Source: Desulfobacterales bacterium (GTDB taxonomy: Bacteria; Desulfobacterota; Desulfobacteria; Desulfobacterales; JAHEIW01). From it: DNA of 53,667 nt. How positions within the stretch are numbered: position 1 is the stretch's first letter; the number at the start of each line of letters is the position of its first letter. Position numbers and translations under genes: made by a program. Below are positions 35,300-44,631 of the stretch, one piece after another. The notes under the pieces were generated by a model that did no database searches, was not told the DNA's origin, and saw nothing but the letters and a program-made list of their open reading frames with translations. The DNA is taken from positions 5,972,511 through 6,026,177 of the forward strand of contig CP070746.1 of assembly GCA_020348305.1 (NCBI GenBank). Reading direction: 5' to 3'.

Positions 35300-36373
35300 A
35301 TGAGAGCTGTGATATATAGAGAGTTTGCAAAACTGCCAGCAATTGAAAATGTACCTGATCCAACCCCGAAAGCACACGGTGTTGTTTTGCGGGTAAAGGC
35401 AACCGGGCTGTGCCGCAGTGACTGGCATGGATGGATGGGTCATGATCCCGACATTACCTTACCCCATGTACCTGGGCATGAGATCGCCGGGATTGTTGAA
35501 GCTGTCGGAAAGGATGTCAGCCGGTGGGAAATTGGCGACAGGGTGACATTGCCGTTTGTTTGTGGGTGCGGTGCATGTCCCCAATGTATGTCCGGAAACC
35601 ATCAAGTTTGTGACAACCAATTCCAGCCGGGGTTTACCGGCTGGGGTTCCTTTGCTGAATTTGTGGCCATCGATTATGCCGATATCAATCTGGTCCGTTT
35701 GCCCGATGAACTCGACTACGTCACTGCGGCGAGCCTGGGCTGCCGATTTGTGACTTCGTTTCGGGCAATCGTCGCCCAAGGCAAGGTTGCCGCTGGGCAA
35801 TGGGTTGCGGTTCACGGGTGCGGGGGCGTTGGGTTGTCTGCGATAATGATCGCCAGCGCACTGAGGGCAAACGTTGTTGCCATTGATATTGGTGATGAAA
35901 AACTCGAATTTGCCAGGTCAGTAGGTGCGGTTGATGTAATCAACGCTACGGAAAAAAAAGACGTTGTTGAACGTGTGGTGAGTATTACCCGGGGCGGTGC
36001 GCACGTATCCATTGATGCTCTTGGCAGTCCAGATACCTGTTATAACTCGATCGCCAATTTGCGAAAACGTGGCAAACATGTTCAGGTGGGTCTGATGACG
36101 GGAGACCACCATTGCCCGGCTGTGCCGATGGATAAAGTGATTGCCAATGAGCTTGAAATTTTAGGAAGCCATGGCATCCAGGCGTATGAATATCCGGCCG
36201 TGCTGGCAATGATTGAATCAGGCAAGTTAGACCCTGCAAAATTGATTGGAAAAACCATCAGCCTGGATGAGTCACCAGAAGAACTGGTTAATATGAATAA
36301 TTTTGCCGGTACCGGTGTAACGGTAATAAACAAATTTTATTTAAATGGGGGATCGAATGGCGAAAGTAATTAG
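35300..36373 (+). CDS. Zinc-dependent alcohol dehydrogenase (MDR superfamily)
   Basis: A 357-residue medium-chain dehydrogenase. Catalytic zinc ligands are C37 in TGLCRSDWH and H59-E60 in PGHEIAG, and the structural zinc cysteines are in [17 protein letters not shown]. The cofactor motif is [10 protein letters not shown], followed by an acidic AIDIGDEK (NAD-type). It resembles the zinc alcohol dehydrogenases that act on diverse short or allylic alcohols. It has a TAGGAG site before the ATG. The stop overlaps the next gene's start by 17 nt. It could supply aldehyde to, or draw from, the upstream oxidoreductase. Confidence 0.9.
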   Translation: MRAVIYREFAKLPAIENVPDPTPKAHGVVLRVKATGLCRSDWHGWMGHDPDITLPHVPGHEIAGIVEAVGKDVSRWEIGDRVTLPFVCGCGACPQCMSGNHQVCDNQFQPGFTGWGSFAEFVAIDYADINLVRLPDELDYVTAASLGCRFVTSFRAIVAQGKVAAGQWVAVHGCGGVGLSAIMIASALRANVVAIDIGDEKLEFARSVGAVDVINATEKKDVVERVVSITRGGAHVSIDALGSPDTCYNSIANLRKRGKHVQVGLMTGDHHCPAVPMDKVIANELEILGSHGIQAYEYPAVLAMIESGKLDPAKLIGKTISLDESPEELVNMNNFAGTGVTVINKFYLNGGSNGESN

Positions 36374-36710
36374 CATTCACGAATATGTACTTAAGCCTGA
36401 GGTTGACGAATTAGAATTTGAACGAGCAGTACAAAGAGCCAAAGAGCGTGGATTGTTGCAACTGCCGGGACTGATAAATCTTTTTTTAACAAAAGGTATT
36501 CGTGGCTCACGGTTTGGTAAATACGCCGCTGTATGGATTTATGAGAGCAAAGAAGCTTGGGAGAGGTTATGGGGACCGGTTGGGCATCCTCGCGCCAAAG
36601 AAGATTACCCTGAAAATTGGAAAACGTGGGAAGATGAGGTTATAGGGCCGTATCTGGGTCAGCATCCGGATAAAATAGTGTTCAATACTTATGAAGAGGT
36701 ACTGGTCTAA
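36357..36710 (+). CDS. Small protein, possible dimeric alpha/beta-barrel type
   Basis: A 117-residue soluble protein, overlapping the alcohol dehydrogenase stop by 17 nt and so translationally coupled. An ATG at 36345 exists, but the ATG at 36357 has GGGGGA at correct spacing. The sequence has an alternating strand/helix pattern ([41 protein letters not shown]) seen in ferredoxin-like dimeric barrels such as EthD, Dabb or monooxygenase-like proteins. The family is not certain. It probably assists the dehydrogenase pathway. Confidence 0.72.
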   Translation: MAKVISIHEYVLKPEVDELEFERAVQRAKERGLLQLPGLINLFLTKGIRGSRFGKYAAVWIYESKEAWERLWGPVGHPRAKEDYPENWKTWEDEVIGPYLGQHPDKIVFNTYEEVLV

Positions 36711-36727
36711 ACCTCAAGAAAAATCTG

Positions 36728-37171
36728 ATGGGCAAATTAGACGAATTCATACTAAAAGATAAAGCTTCCCAGCGGTTGTGTGAAAAAGCGTGCGCAGATC
36801 TGAAAACTTTAGGACTAAGTGCCAGAATTGTCAAAGAATATCGAGCGGAGGAAAAAGTTGGTATAAATTCAGATGAAGTGGCAAAAGGTCATCTTATTGA
36901 AATACGCAATAGCCCCATATCTTGGATTAATATAATCTGGCGTTGGCCTTTTGGTTCCGCAATGGTGAGCCCTGTGTCTCAGGAGTCTCCATTTATCTTT
37001 GCTTATCTGATAGCTAATCCTAGCCTAAAGTATTCTAAAAGAGAATATGCAACGATAAAACCCGTAGGATTAAGAAGTCTGCCATTTATCGGACCAGTTT
37101 CCGGAATTCACTGGAAGGGCGTATATGCAGACGACATTATCCAACGATTAAAGACGGACATGATTTTATAG
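36728..37171 (+). CDS. Hypothetical protein
   Basis: A 147-residue protein I do not recognise. The N-terminal ~55 residues are helical and charged (DKASQRLCEKACADLKTLGL), and the rest is more hydrophobic with a SWINIIWRWPFGSAMVSP stretch that could be one membrane-associated segment. It follows the previous gene by 17 nt, so it is probably in the dehydrogenase operon. The ribosome site is weak (AAGAAAAA). Confidence 0.6.
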   Translation: MGKLDEFILKDKASQRLCEKACADLKTLGLSARIVKEYRAEEKVGINSDEVAKGHLIEIRNSPISWINIIWRWPFGSAMVSPVSQESPFIFAYLIANPSLKYSKREYATIKPVGLRSLPFIGPVSGIHWKGVYADDIIQRLKTDMIL

Positions 37172-37718
37172 GCGACTTTTAATTTGGATTAGCAGATCAA
37201 ATTTATAATAAGATCATGCTTGAGTCAAAGATTCGCTTAAGGCAATGTAAACAAAACGAACCGCGAAAAAAGTATAGGTTTGTCATACGCTATCCATAAC
37301 TCAATCCGAAAATGGCAAGTCAATGCAGTAATTATTTTTCTTGGGGTGGTGATATCGGTTTAGTATCTGAATTTATGTCAGAATCCACATATTCTCGATT
37401 AACCTGCAATTTTTAGGTTTTTGGACAAACCACAACATCTGGGATTCTATATAATTTCTAAAAATCAACACTATCCACTCCAAACTTCCCCGGTTAGCTG
37501 ATATTGATCATTGAACACTGGGGCAAGAAATGCTCGCACCACTTGCACAGAATTTTAAGTAAAATCCACTCTTTTATCTCCATTTTCTTTATACCCTCCC
37601 GCTTAAGAAATATGCTGCAAATTTGACACGAACCAATATTTACGCTATTTCAATTTCACCATCCAGCGTTGCTTCACCATCTTTCAAGCTGCTTAACTAT
37701 TAAGTGGAGGGCTCAAAA
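37172..37718. other. Intergenic region without a supported gene
   Basis: About 545 nt of AT-rich DNA between the dehydrogenase operon and the cyclase gene, with stops in all frames. I see no strong promoter pair, hairpin or RNA gene. The only clear element is the GGAGGG ribosome site at 37706-37711 serving the cyclase ATG at 37719. Confidence 0.5.
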
Positions 37719-40700
37719 ATGCAATGCCCGAAGTGCCAGTTTGAGAATCGCGAAGGAGTAAATTTCTGTGAAGAATGCGGAGCGAAACTTGAATTTGAAT
37801 GCCCAAACTGTGATGCCAAAATTCCTCTTGGGAGAAAATTTTGCGGTAAATGCGGATATGCTTTAAGCGAATCCATAGAAACTGCATCCCTCAAAGAAAG
37901 CGAACAGGACACCCAATTTCCTGAATCTCCACCCGAAGAGACCGTACCAACTGAGATTGCAGCTGAAGGTGAAAGAAAGCACGTTACAGTCCTTTTCTCC
38001 GACCTTACCGGATATACCGCCATGTCCGAAAAGCTGGACCCCGAAGAAGTCAAAGAGATCACAAGCCGGATCTTTAGCGAGATTACCAACATCGTGGCCA
38101 GCTACGATGGATTCATCGAAAAATATGCCGGCGACGCGGTGATGGTAATTTTCGGTGTTCCCCAGGCCCATGAGGATGATCCGATTAGAGCTGTTAAAGC
38201 TGCACGAGAGATCCATGAGTTGGTCGATGCTATAAGCCCGGAGGTAGAAACCAGGATCGGGCAACCCATTTCGATGCACACTGGCATTAATACTGGTCTG
38301 GTGGTCACCGGTGAAGTGGACATGGAGAGAGGAACACATGGCATTGCCGGGGATACCATCAACCTAGCCTCACGCCTGAGCAATCTTGCCAAACCCGGTG
38401 AAATTCTGGTGGATGTGGATACCTGCCGTCAGGTCGAGGGACATTTCACATGTGAATACAGGGAAACAACTACCGTAAAGGGCAAGGCTGATCCGGTGGA
38501 TGTTCATCAGGTATTGTCTCAACGGGATAAACCGCTTACCATTCGTCGGCTCTCCGGACTAAGAGCGGATCTGACTGGCCGAGACGTGGAGATGGCCGAA
38601 TTATCCGAAGCGGTCGAAAATTTGCAACAAGGCAAAGGCCGGATTTTTTCGATCTGTGGTGCCGCCGGTACGGGCAAAAGCCGACTGGTTGAGGAGTTTA
38701 AAGCCCAACTTGATCTTGATCGGATTCAATGGCTCGAAGGTCATGCCTATGCGTATTCTCAAAGCATACCCTATTTCCCTCTGGTAGATCTTCTAAATCG
38801 ATTGTTGCACATTGAAGAAAAAGACCCACCAGAGAAAGTGAGGGATAAAGTTGAATCCGGGCTTGGATCTCTTGTCTCCAACCGGCAAGATGTTATCCCT
38901 TATGTGGGTCATCTTTATTCACTGAACTACCCTGAGGTCAATGATATCAGCCCCGAGCATTGGAAATCCCGCCTGCAAAAGGCCATCCTGGCGATTCTTT
39001 CCACTCTGGCAGATAAAGCACCGACTGTTTTTTTTCTGGAGGATTTACACTGGGCCGATCCCTCCTTTGTGGAGCTGCTGCGACGTGCATGTATGGAGAT
39101 CCGACAACCTGCCATTGTGCTGTGTGCTTACCGGCCAACCTTTAGTCTTTTCACGGGCCATCAGGTAAGCAATATCAGCCAATATTATCATGATATTCAG
39201 CTACAAAATTTATCACTTTCAGTCGCCCAGAATATGCTGGCATCATTGCTCAAAACCGAAACCATTCCCCCCGAGCTTAAGCGCTGGGTGAACAGCAAAG
39301 CGGAGGGTAATCCATTTTACCTGGAAGAGCTGGTCAACTCCCTGATCGAATCCGACACGCTGATCCGGGATAACGGCAGCTGGAAACTTACCCGTCCCCT
39401 TACAGAATCGGATATCCCCTCTTCGTTGCATGGCTTGATTTCCGGCAGACTCGACCGGCTGGAAAAGCAGACTAAGCGAATTCTGCAGGAGGCGTCGGTG
39501 ATTGGCCGTGATTTTCTTTACGAAATTCTAAAAAGGATAACGGAGCTTGAAGCACGCATCGACGGGGAGCTCGGTCATCTGGAGCGTCTCGACCTTATCA
39601 GAACCCGCTCCTTGCAGCCGGATCTAGAGTATATGTTCAAGCACGCCCTGACCCAGGAGATTGTCTATAACGGTCTGCTCAAGAAACAGCGCCGGGAAAT
39701 CCATGAACAAATTGCGTTGGTGATGGAGGGCCTCTTCCAGGACAGACTTTCTGAATTTTACGAGACCCTGGCGTTTCATTTTGCCCGAGGTCGGTCGGTT
39801 GCCAAGGCTGTCGATTACCTGGTAAAGTCCGGAGAAAAGAGTCTGGCAAGATATGCGGTGAAAGAAGCTCATCAGTACTTCAAAAAAGCGTATGAAATAC
39901 TCGCATCAAAAGAAGAGCTGTCTGAAGAAGAAAAAATCATCCTTATCGACATTCTTAACAGTTGGGGCCACGCCTATTATTATCTCGGTGAAATTAATGA
40001 ATTTGTCAATCTTTTCAGTGCTCATCAGATTCTGGTAAAATCCCTGGACGACAAGGCAAGAGCGGGGATGTTCTATGTGTGGTTGGGTGTTGCCCTTTTT
40101 ATGGCTGGAAAGCCAAAGGATTCCTATGCATATCTGTCCAAAGGTTTGGAGCTCGGCGAGAACGCCGGTCACCAAAAAGCAATAGGATATGCTTGCACCT
40201 GGCTGACATGGGCATGCGCAGAACTGGGGCTTTTCTCTGAAGGTTTGGACTTTGGTGAGAGGGCCCAAAAGATAGCTGAGTCGTTTACTTCCGATCAATA
40301 TCTCTTTTTCAAATCCCTTGGCGGACTTTGCTTCATTAATTTTTTCAAGGGGGATGCGCACAGGATTTTTGAGGGTGCGAAACGTCTTTTAGAATACGGT
40401 GAAAGAAACGCGAACAACAGAAGTAAGGTATTTGGGCATTGGATGAAAGCATTTGGTCATGTTGTTGCCGGAGATATGAAGTCATCCCAAAAAAGTAATG
40501 AAAAAGCAATCGAAGTCGCATTGGATCCTGCCTATGCTCAATTTCCAAAATCAACATTAGGCAATGCCTATTTTGTTGACGGTCAGCTTCAGCAAGCTGA
40601 AAATGTTCTTCAATCCTCATTAAATTTCTGTGAGAAACACGGTATGGGACTACTCTCTGTAGTCTGCCAGATATTCCTGGCTCCTGTCTTGATTGCCAAA

Positions 40701-41123
40701 GGCCATATGATGCAAGGGAAAGAGCAGTTGGAAAAGGCGCGAAAGACCTTTCATAAAAATCAGCGCAGAGTATGGTATGCTTTATCTGAGCATTTTCTTG
40801 GTGAAGTGAATTCACAAATAGCCACAGGACCGAAACCCGATTTGTCGATCATAGCCAAAAATATAGGCTTTTTGGTAAAAAACGTTCCTTTTGCGACGAA
40901 AAAAGCAGAAGAACATTTCAACAAGGCGATTGAATCATTTAAAAAAATAGGTGCGAACAGCTTTCTTGGGCAATCCTATCTGAGTTTGGGGCTGCTATGC
41001 AAAGCGAGCAAGAGAACCGATCAGGCCAGGCAATGCATATTGGAAGCAATTAATATATTCCAGGAATGTGAGGCTGAAGTCTATCTTAAACAAGCAAATG
41101 AGGCTCTCGATTCTTTGGTGTAA
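37719..41123 (+). CDS. Zinc-ribbon / class III nucleotide cyclase / AAA ATPase / TPR signalling protein
   Basis: A 1134-residue multidomain protein. Residues 1-47 form two zinc ribbons (C3/C6/C17/C20 and C28/C31/C42/C45). Residues ~85-265 form a class III adenylate/guanylate cyclase domain. Its metal-binding aspartates are D95 in FSDLTGYT and D139 in YAGDAVM, and D212, N215 and R219 in GDTINLASR look catalytically complete. An AAA/STAND-type ATPase follows, with Walker A GAAGTGKS at 314-321 and FFLEDLHWADPS as Walker B. The C-terminal ~430 residues are TPR-like helical repeats. No membrane segment is visible. A GTG at 37704 lies within the GGAGGG ribosome site, so the ATG at 37719 is used. 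It is likely a cytoplasmic sensor that makes cAMP or cGMP. It is a single gene. Confidence 0.92.
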   Translation: MQCPKCQFENREGVNFCEECGAKLEFECPNCDAKIPLGRKFCGKCGYALSESIETASLKESEQDTQFPESPPEETVPTEIAAEGERKHVTVLFSDLTGYTAMSEKLDPEEVKEITSRIFSEITNIVASYDGFIEKYAGDAVMVIFGVPQAHEDDPIRAVKAAREIHELVDAISPEVETRIGQPISMHTGINTGLVVTGEVDMERGTHGIAGDTINLASRLSNLAKPGEILVDVDTCRQVEGHFTCEYRETTTVKGKADPVDVHQVLSQRDKPLTIRRLSGLRADLTGRDVEMAELSEAVENLQQGKGRIFSICGAAGTGKSRLVEEFKAQLDLDRIQWLEGHAYAYSQSIPYFPLVDLLNRLLHIEEKDPPEKVRDKVESGLGSLVSNRQDVIPYVGHLYSLNYPEVNDISPEHWKSRLQKAILAILSTLADKAPTVFFLEDLHWADPSFVELLRRACMEIRQPAIVLCAYRPTFSLFTGHQVSNISQYYHDIQLQNLSLSVAQNMLASLLKTETIPPELKRWVNSKAEGNPFYLEELVNSLIESDTLIRDNGSWKLTRPLTESDIPSSLHGLISGRLDRLEKQTKRILQEASVIGRDFLYEILKRITELEARIDGELGHLERLDLIRTRSLQPDLEYMFKHALTQEIVYNGLLKKQRREIHEQIALVMEGLFQDRLSEFYETLAFHFARGRSVAKAVDYLVKSGEKSLARYAVKEAHQYFKKAYEILASKEELSEEEKIILIDILNSWGHAYYYLGEINEFVNLFSAHQILVKSLDDKARAGMFYVWLGVALFMAGKPKDSYAYLSKGLELGENAGHQKAIGYACTWLTWACAELGLFSEGLDFGERAQKIAESFTSDQYLFFKSLGGLCFINFFKGDAHRIFEGAKRLLEYGERNANNRSKVFGHWMKAFGHVVAGDMKSSQKSNEKAIEVALDPAYAQFPKSTLGNAYFVDGQLQQAENVLQSSLNFCEKHGMGLLSVVCQIFLAPVLIAKGHMMQGKEQLEKARKTFHKNQRRVWYALSEHFLGEVNSQIATGPKPDLSIIAKNIGFLVKNVPFATKKAEEHFNKAIESFKKIGANSFLGQSYLSLGLLCKASKRTDQARQCILEAINIFQECEAEVYLKQANEALDSLV

Positions 41124-41542
41124 AAGCCGGTTTTGTCATTTCTAACATCCATCAACATTTTGTGGTTTTGGATCGTGTCTCGAGAATGTGAATAACAGGA
41201 GTATATCTGTAATAAACGAGCGCTTTCAAAAATCCATGTATCTCCAACGTATTACTATCCTGCTGTATCAGCTGATTATTGGGATATCGTTTTCATATCT
41301 CAGGTGTAAAATTCCACCTTCTAAGTGACTATCCGAGATTGGATATTAGCCATACGAAACCCACACTTCGGCTGAATTGTGGATGTCGGCTAATATACAA
41401 AATCCTGCCTTTAGACAATTGTTTTGGATTAACAATCGAAATTCACAACCGAATCGCGTTATCTAATCTAATGTTGGCAAAATATCGGCCGCAAAATACA
41501 ATCTTGGCAGAAAAAAGGGGCATAGCCGAATTGGCTAATTCC
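41124..41542. other. Intergenic region between convergent genes, no supported gene
   Basis: About 420 nt. A 103-codon frame from 41279 exists, but it has no ribosome site, an erratic composition and partly antiparallel overlap with the real membrane-protein gene. No strong terminator is evident. Confidence 0.45.
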
Positions 41543-41983
41543 TTAGTTTTTAGGAGAAAACGCCTTAAGCTTCCAGAAAACCAGACTTGATGTGAGAAGC
41601 GCAATTGAAATCGACAAATCCAGGCCACCAACCAGGCAAAGAAATGTGTAATTTTCTATGGCGGCCCTCGACATCCATGCACCGGCAGGAATAATAATGG
41701 CCAGAAATATCAGCATCCCGGGTCTCAAGCATTGCCAGATGCGAGGATTGGGGAGTGCGTGTATTCGTTTGATATTTTTCTTGCAGCTTTTGTTGAAGAT
41801 AGACATTCCCTTCAGTAGACCGGCAATTACACCAACAACCGCTGCAATAAAAGCCCAGTTCGATTGAGCGTCTATTAAATATGCATGTTTAATCAAGACC
41901 CAGCCTTTCAACAGCAAAGAGATTCCGCCTCCGTACCAAACAATCCCTGCGATGATGATCAGTGAACGATGAGAGATCTGCAT
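41543..41983 (-). CDS. Small integral membrane protein of unknown function
   Basis: A 146-residue membrane protein with four hydrophobic helices. They include IIIAGIVWYGGGISLLLKGW near residues 8-27, FIAAVVGVIAGLLKGMSIF near 44-62 and two more in the second half. The basic middle (KSCKKNIKRIHALPNPRIWQCL) resembles a conserved uncharacterised bacterial membrane family, as I recall it. Upstream in-frame starts as far as 42094 would add a charged 37-residue extension that overlaps the SDR stop. The ATG at 41983 gives a normal membrane N-terminus, but its ribosome site is poor. It lies downstream of the SDR gene on the same strand. Confidence 0.65.
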   Translation of the reverse strand: MQISHRSLIIIAGIVWYGGGISLLLKGWVLIKHAYLIDAQSNWAFIAAVVGVIAGLLKGMSIFNKSCKKNIKRIHALPNPRIWQCLRPGMLIFLAIIIPAGAWMSRAAIENYTFLCLVGGLDLSISIALLTSSLVFWKLKAFSPKN

Positions 41984-42078
41984 GTAGTGAAAGACTTTTT
42001 GAATTTTATTATGAAACCTTTTAAGACGGCTCGCAACGCAGCCATCAGATACATAGACGGGTTTTGAATCGACGTTTG

Positions 42079-42852
42079 CTAATGTGCCGTCCACCCCCCA
42101 TCTATTAGCATCACACTGCCGGTCATATAGTTTGAGGCTTCCGAGGCCAGAAATACGAGGGCACCGCTAACATCTTTGGGTTCTCCGACGCGGCCCAGAG
42201 GGGTATTCCCTAAAACATATTCTCGAAAGCCTTTTTCTTCAAACATGGGCTCTGTTAATGGTGTTTTTATAAACGCCGGTGCAATTGCATTGACGTTTAT
42301 ATTATATTGGGCCCATTCAAGGGCCAACACTTTGGTTAGAAGATTCACCCCTCCTTTACTGGCACAATATGCCGCACGGCGCAAGAGCCCCACCGAACCG
42401 GCATCCGAAGAAATATTTATAATTTTCCCCTTCTTCTGTTTGATCATCACTCGCCCAACTGTTTGAGCACAAAAGAAGAGGGCTTTAAGGTTCGTGTTCA
42501 TTACCAGATCCCAATTTTCTTCGGTAACGTCAAGCGCCCACTGGGGACGATTAACCCCGGCATTGTTTACCAGGATATCAATATGGCCAAAGGCCATCAT
42601 CGTTTTATCGACCATGGCTGGGATGCTTTTAATATTCGTAATGTCTAAACTTTGAATCATGGCTTGCTTGCCCAATTTTTCTATCTCTATCGACACTTTC
42701 TCCAACTCTGAGATAGTTCTACTACAAACAACGATATCCGCGCCATATTTGGCTAAAGCAAGGGCAATGTGGTATCCAATTCCTCGCCCTGCGCCGGTAA
42801 CTATAGCTACTTTTCCGGATAGATCGAATTCATCTGGTAATTGTTTTTTCAT
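42079..42852 (-). CDS. Short-chain dehydrogenase/reductase
   Basis: A 257-residue classical SDR with the gluconate-5-dehydrogenase-like start EFDLSGKVAIVTGAGRGIGY. It has NNAGVN, catalytic Ser in NISSDAGS, YCASK, and MLIDGGW at the end. The residue after beta-2 is Ser/Arg in VCSRTISE, suggesting NADP(H). An AAAGGAGATGGG site precedes the ATG. It is divergent from the zinc dehydrogenase at 43120. The two could share a sugar-alcohol or hydroxy-acid pathway. Confidence 0.9.
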   Translation of the reverse strand: MKKQLPDEFDLSGKVAIVTGAGRGIGYHIALALAKYGADIVVCSRTISELEKVSIEIEKLGKQAMIQSLDITNIKSIPAMVDKTMMAFGHIDILVNNAGVNRPQWALDVTEENWDLVMNTNLKALFFCAQTVGRVMIKQKKGKIINISSDAGSVGLLRRAAYCASKGGVNLLTKVLALEWAQYNINVNAIAPAFIKTPLTEPMFEEKGFREYVLGNTPLGRVGEPKDVSGALVFLASEASNYMTGSVMLIDGGWTAH

Positions 42853-43007
42853 ATTCCCATCTCCTTTTTGAAATTGCTTGTTTAGGCGCGTTATTTTTTT
42901 ATTATATTACTTTTTGATAGCAAATAGGCCTCTTTGAAACAAGGATAAAAGCCAAATAATATAGAATTTCAGAAGGTTATATATTAAAAGCAGTGTAATT
43001 GAAGGGC

Positions 43008-43036
43008 TTGACAGGTGAATGCCTTTTGATTAGGGT
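43008..43036 (+). promoter_or_regulatory. Putative promoter of the second zinc dehydrogenase
   Basis: TTGACA at 43008-43013 and TAGGGT at 43031-43036 are 17 nt apart. The -35 is perfect and the -10 keeps the key TA...T bases. The ATG is 84 nt downstream. Confidence 0.5.
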
Positions 43037-43119
43037 AATAATTGTTGTTTGCTGTCTTGAAGGGAAAAGGTAAGCATTTGAAGACATAGAAGAATTCAGG
43101 CAGGTTATTGGAGGCGGAA

Positions 43120-44130
43120 ATGTTAGCTGTTATAAAAAACCCATCCGAGGTTGGGATTTCTCTCGAAGATACATCCATCCCCGAATTCAGTCCCTGGGAA
43201 GTTTTGCTTAAGGTAAAGGCAGTTGGAATTTGCGGTAGCGATCTTCGTATCTTTAAATATGCGGACCCGAACCGGAGGGGAAATTATATTCCAGGCCACG
43301 AGGTATCCGGTGAAGTCGTCGAAATGGGCGAGAAAGTCCATGGCTTTAAAAAAGGAGACCGGGTTGCCACAGAGATATGCATTGGCTGTGCGATCTGTCG
43401 TTATTGTCGCAAAGGGCTTGTTAATCTCTGTGAAAACCTCAATGAAATCGGCGTCACCATGAACGGCGGAATGGCTGAATATGTGGCGGTTCCAGCCAGA
43501 AATGTCCACCGAATCCCCGAAAACCTTTCGTTTGAGGAAGCCACATTTGCCGATCCATTGGCCTGTAGTATCAGGGGATTGGAGCTTGCTGGAATTAAAC
43601 CCTTTAGCTGGGTCGCAATTTTAGGGCCTGGTGCCATCGGTCTGCTCGCCACTAAGGTTGCCAAGGACATCCGCAGATCGAATGTCATCGTTACCGGCAC
43701 CAATGATAACCGTTTGGAGCTTGCGAAAGAATTTGGTGCTGAGCATACGTTCAATATCCGCAACTCGGATCCAACCGAAGAGATCCTCGAGATCACAAAT
43801 GGCGGTGTAGATTATGCGTTTGAAGCTGCTGGAAATCCAAATGCGCTGCAACAGGCCATTGATATTACCCGGAAGAACGGATCCATTGTCATAATGACGG
43901 TTCACAAAAAGATCCAAATTGACGTGGAGCCAGTGATACGCAATGAGCTCACCTTAATTGGCTCGATCTGTTATAACTACAAGGAATTTGATCAGGCAGT
44001 GGATTTGTTGGCCAAAAAAAAACTGGATGTGAAGCCGTTGATCGGACATACATTTCCATTAAAAGAAGCCGCACAGGCCTTTGATTTCTGTTTTTCGAGA
44101 AAAGGCGTCAAAATTATACTATTGCCCTGA
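43120..44130 (+). CDS. Zinc-binding dehydrogenase (threonine/sorbitol dehydrogenase-like)
   Basis: A 336-residue medium-chain dehydrogenase. It has catalytic zinc residues in GICGSDLR and PGHEVSGE, structural zinc cysteines in CIGCAICRYCRKGLVNLC, and the cofactor motif GPGAIGLLATKVAK. The TGTNDNRL after beta-2 lacks the usual acidic residue, which may favour NADP. The family includes threonine 3-dehydrogenase, sorbitol and galactitol-phosphate dehydrogenases. An in-frame TTG at 43108 lies in the GGAGG ribosome site of the ATG at 43120. It is divergent from an SDR gene. Confidence 0.9.
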   Translation: MLAVIKNPSEVGISLEDTSIPEFSPWEVLLKVKAVGICGSDLRIFKYADPNRRGNYIPGHEVSGEVVEMGEKVHGFKKGDRVATEICIGCAICRYCRKGLVNLCENLNEIGVTMNGGMAEYVAVPARNVHRIPENLSFEEATFADPLACSIRGLELAGIKPFSWVAILGPGAIGLLATKVAKDIRRSNVIVTGTNDNRLELAKEFGAEHTFNIRNSDPTEEILEITNGGVDYAFEAAGNPNALQQAIDITRKNGSIVIMTVHKKIQIDVEPVIRNELTLIGSICYNYKEFDQAVDLLAKKKLDVKPLIGHTFPLKEAAQAFDFCFSRKGVKIILLP

Positions 44131-44189
44131 GGGAGAATACCTCAATTCGTTAATAAAAAGGGATTTACTTAATTTATACCTGGAGTGAA

Positions 44190-44290
44190 GGAAATTCCAA
44201 ATAACAAATCCCAAATATCAAATAAATAACAATGACCAAAATTACAGATTCGAAACGTTGTTGTTTTGATCATTGAATATTTGAATCTGG
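44190..44290. repeat. AT-rich imperfect tandem repeat
   Basis: A run of loosely repeated AAATAACAAATCCC / AAATATCAAATAAATAACAA units is followed by a complementary T-rich stretch (TTGTTTTGATCATTGAATATTTG). I recall such 'CAAAT' repeats as common intergenic filler in related genomes, but no function is evident. Confidence 0.4.
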
Positions 44291-44326
44291 TTATATAGAA
44301 AGACCAAGTTGGGCTGTAGATTTTGG

Positions 44327-44560
44327 ATACCCGCCTTCGCGGGTATGACAGAATGTGGCGGTCCCACCGTCATTCCCGCGAAACAGACTGTGTCGCAATT
44401 CAAAAAAAACTTAATTTGTGCCCGTCATGCCGGACTTGATCCGGCATCTAGTAGCGTAAGACTTTGAAAAAAAACTGGATTCCGGGTCAAGCCCGGAATG
44501 ACAGTAACTGCAATATGTGTGGTTTTGCCAATTATGACACAGTCTTGAAAGCGGGAATCC
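44327..44560. repeat. Cluster of short palindromic (REP-like) repeats
   Basis: Four palindromes lie in 230 nt. ATACCCGC/GCGGGTAT (44327-44346) has a CTTC loop. ATTCCCGC (44372-44379) and GCGGGAAT (44551-44558) are the separated halves of a second. Two more of the CCGGACTTGATCCGG and TTCCGGGTCAAGCCCGGAA type lie at 44430-44447 and 44480-44499. The second palindrome is split by the inserted element at 44384-44546. Confidence 0.7.
44384..44546. mobile_element. ~160-bp non-autonomous element inserted in the loop of a REP palindrome
   Basis: Perfect 10-bp terminal inverted repeats, AGACTGTGTC at 44385-44394 and GACACAGTCT at 44536-44545, bound the segment. It is flanked on both sides by GAAA (44380-44383 and 44547-44550), the loop of the interrupted CCCGC-GAAA-GCGGG palindrome, which fits a 4-bp target duplication. 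The interior has no ORF but carries two further palindromes. It looks like a MITE moved by an unknown transposase. Confidence 0.6.
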
Positions 44561-44631
44561 AGTGCCCTGACCATTTCAAACTCACTTGGGCTTTCTATAT
44601 AACAAAATAAAATAATAACAGGGAGGTTGTT

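Noticed and set aside
41279..41590. 103-codon frame after the cyclase gene
   Set aside because: No start signal, unusual composition, and it runs into the opposite-strand membrane-protein gene.
44384..44546. Complete insertion sequence
   Set aside because: It is too short and has no transposase frame, so it is at most a non-autonomous element.
44327..44560. CRISPR-like array
   Set aside because: The repeats are palindromes of different sequence without regular spacers, and no cas genes are present.
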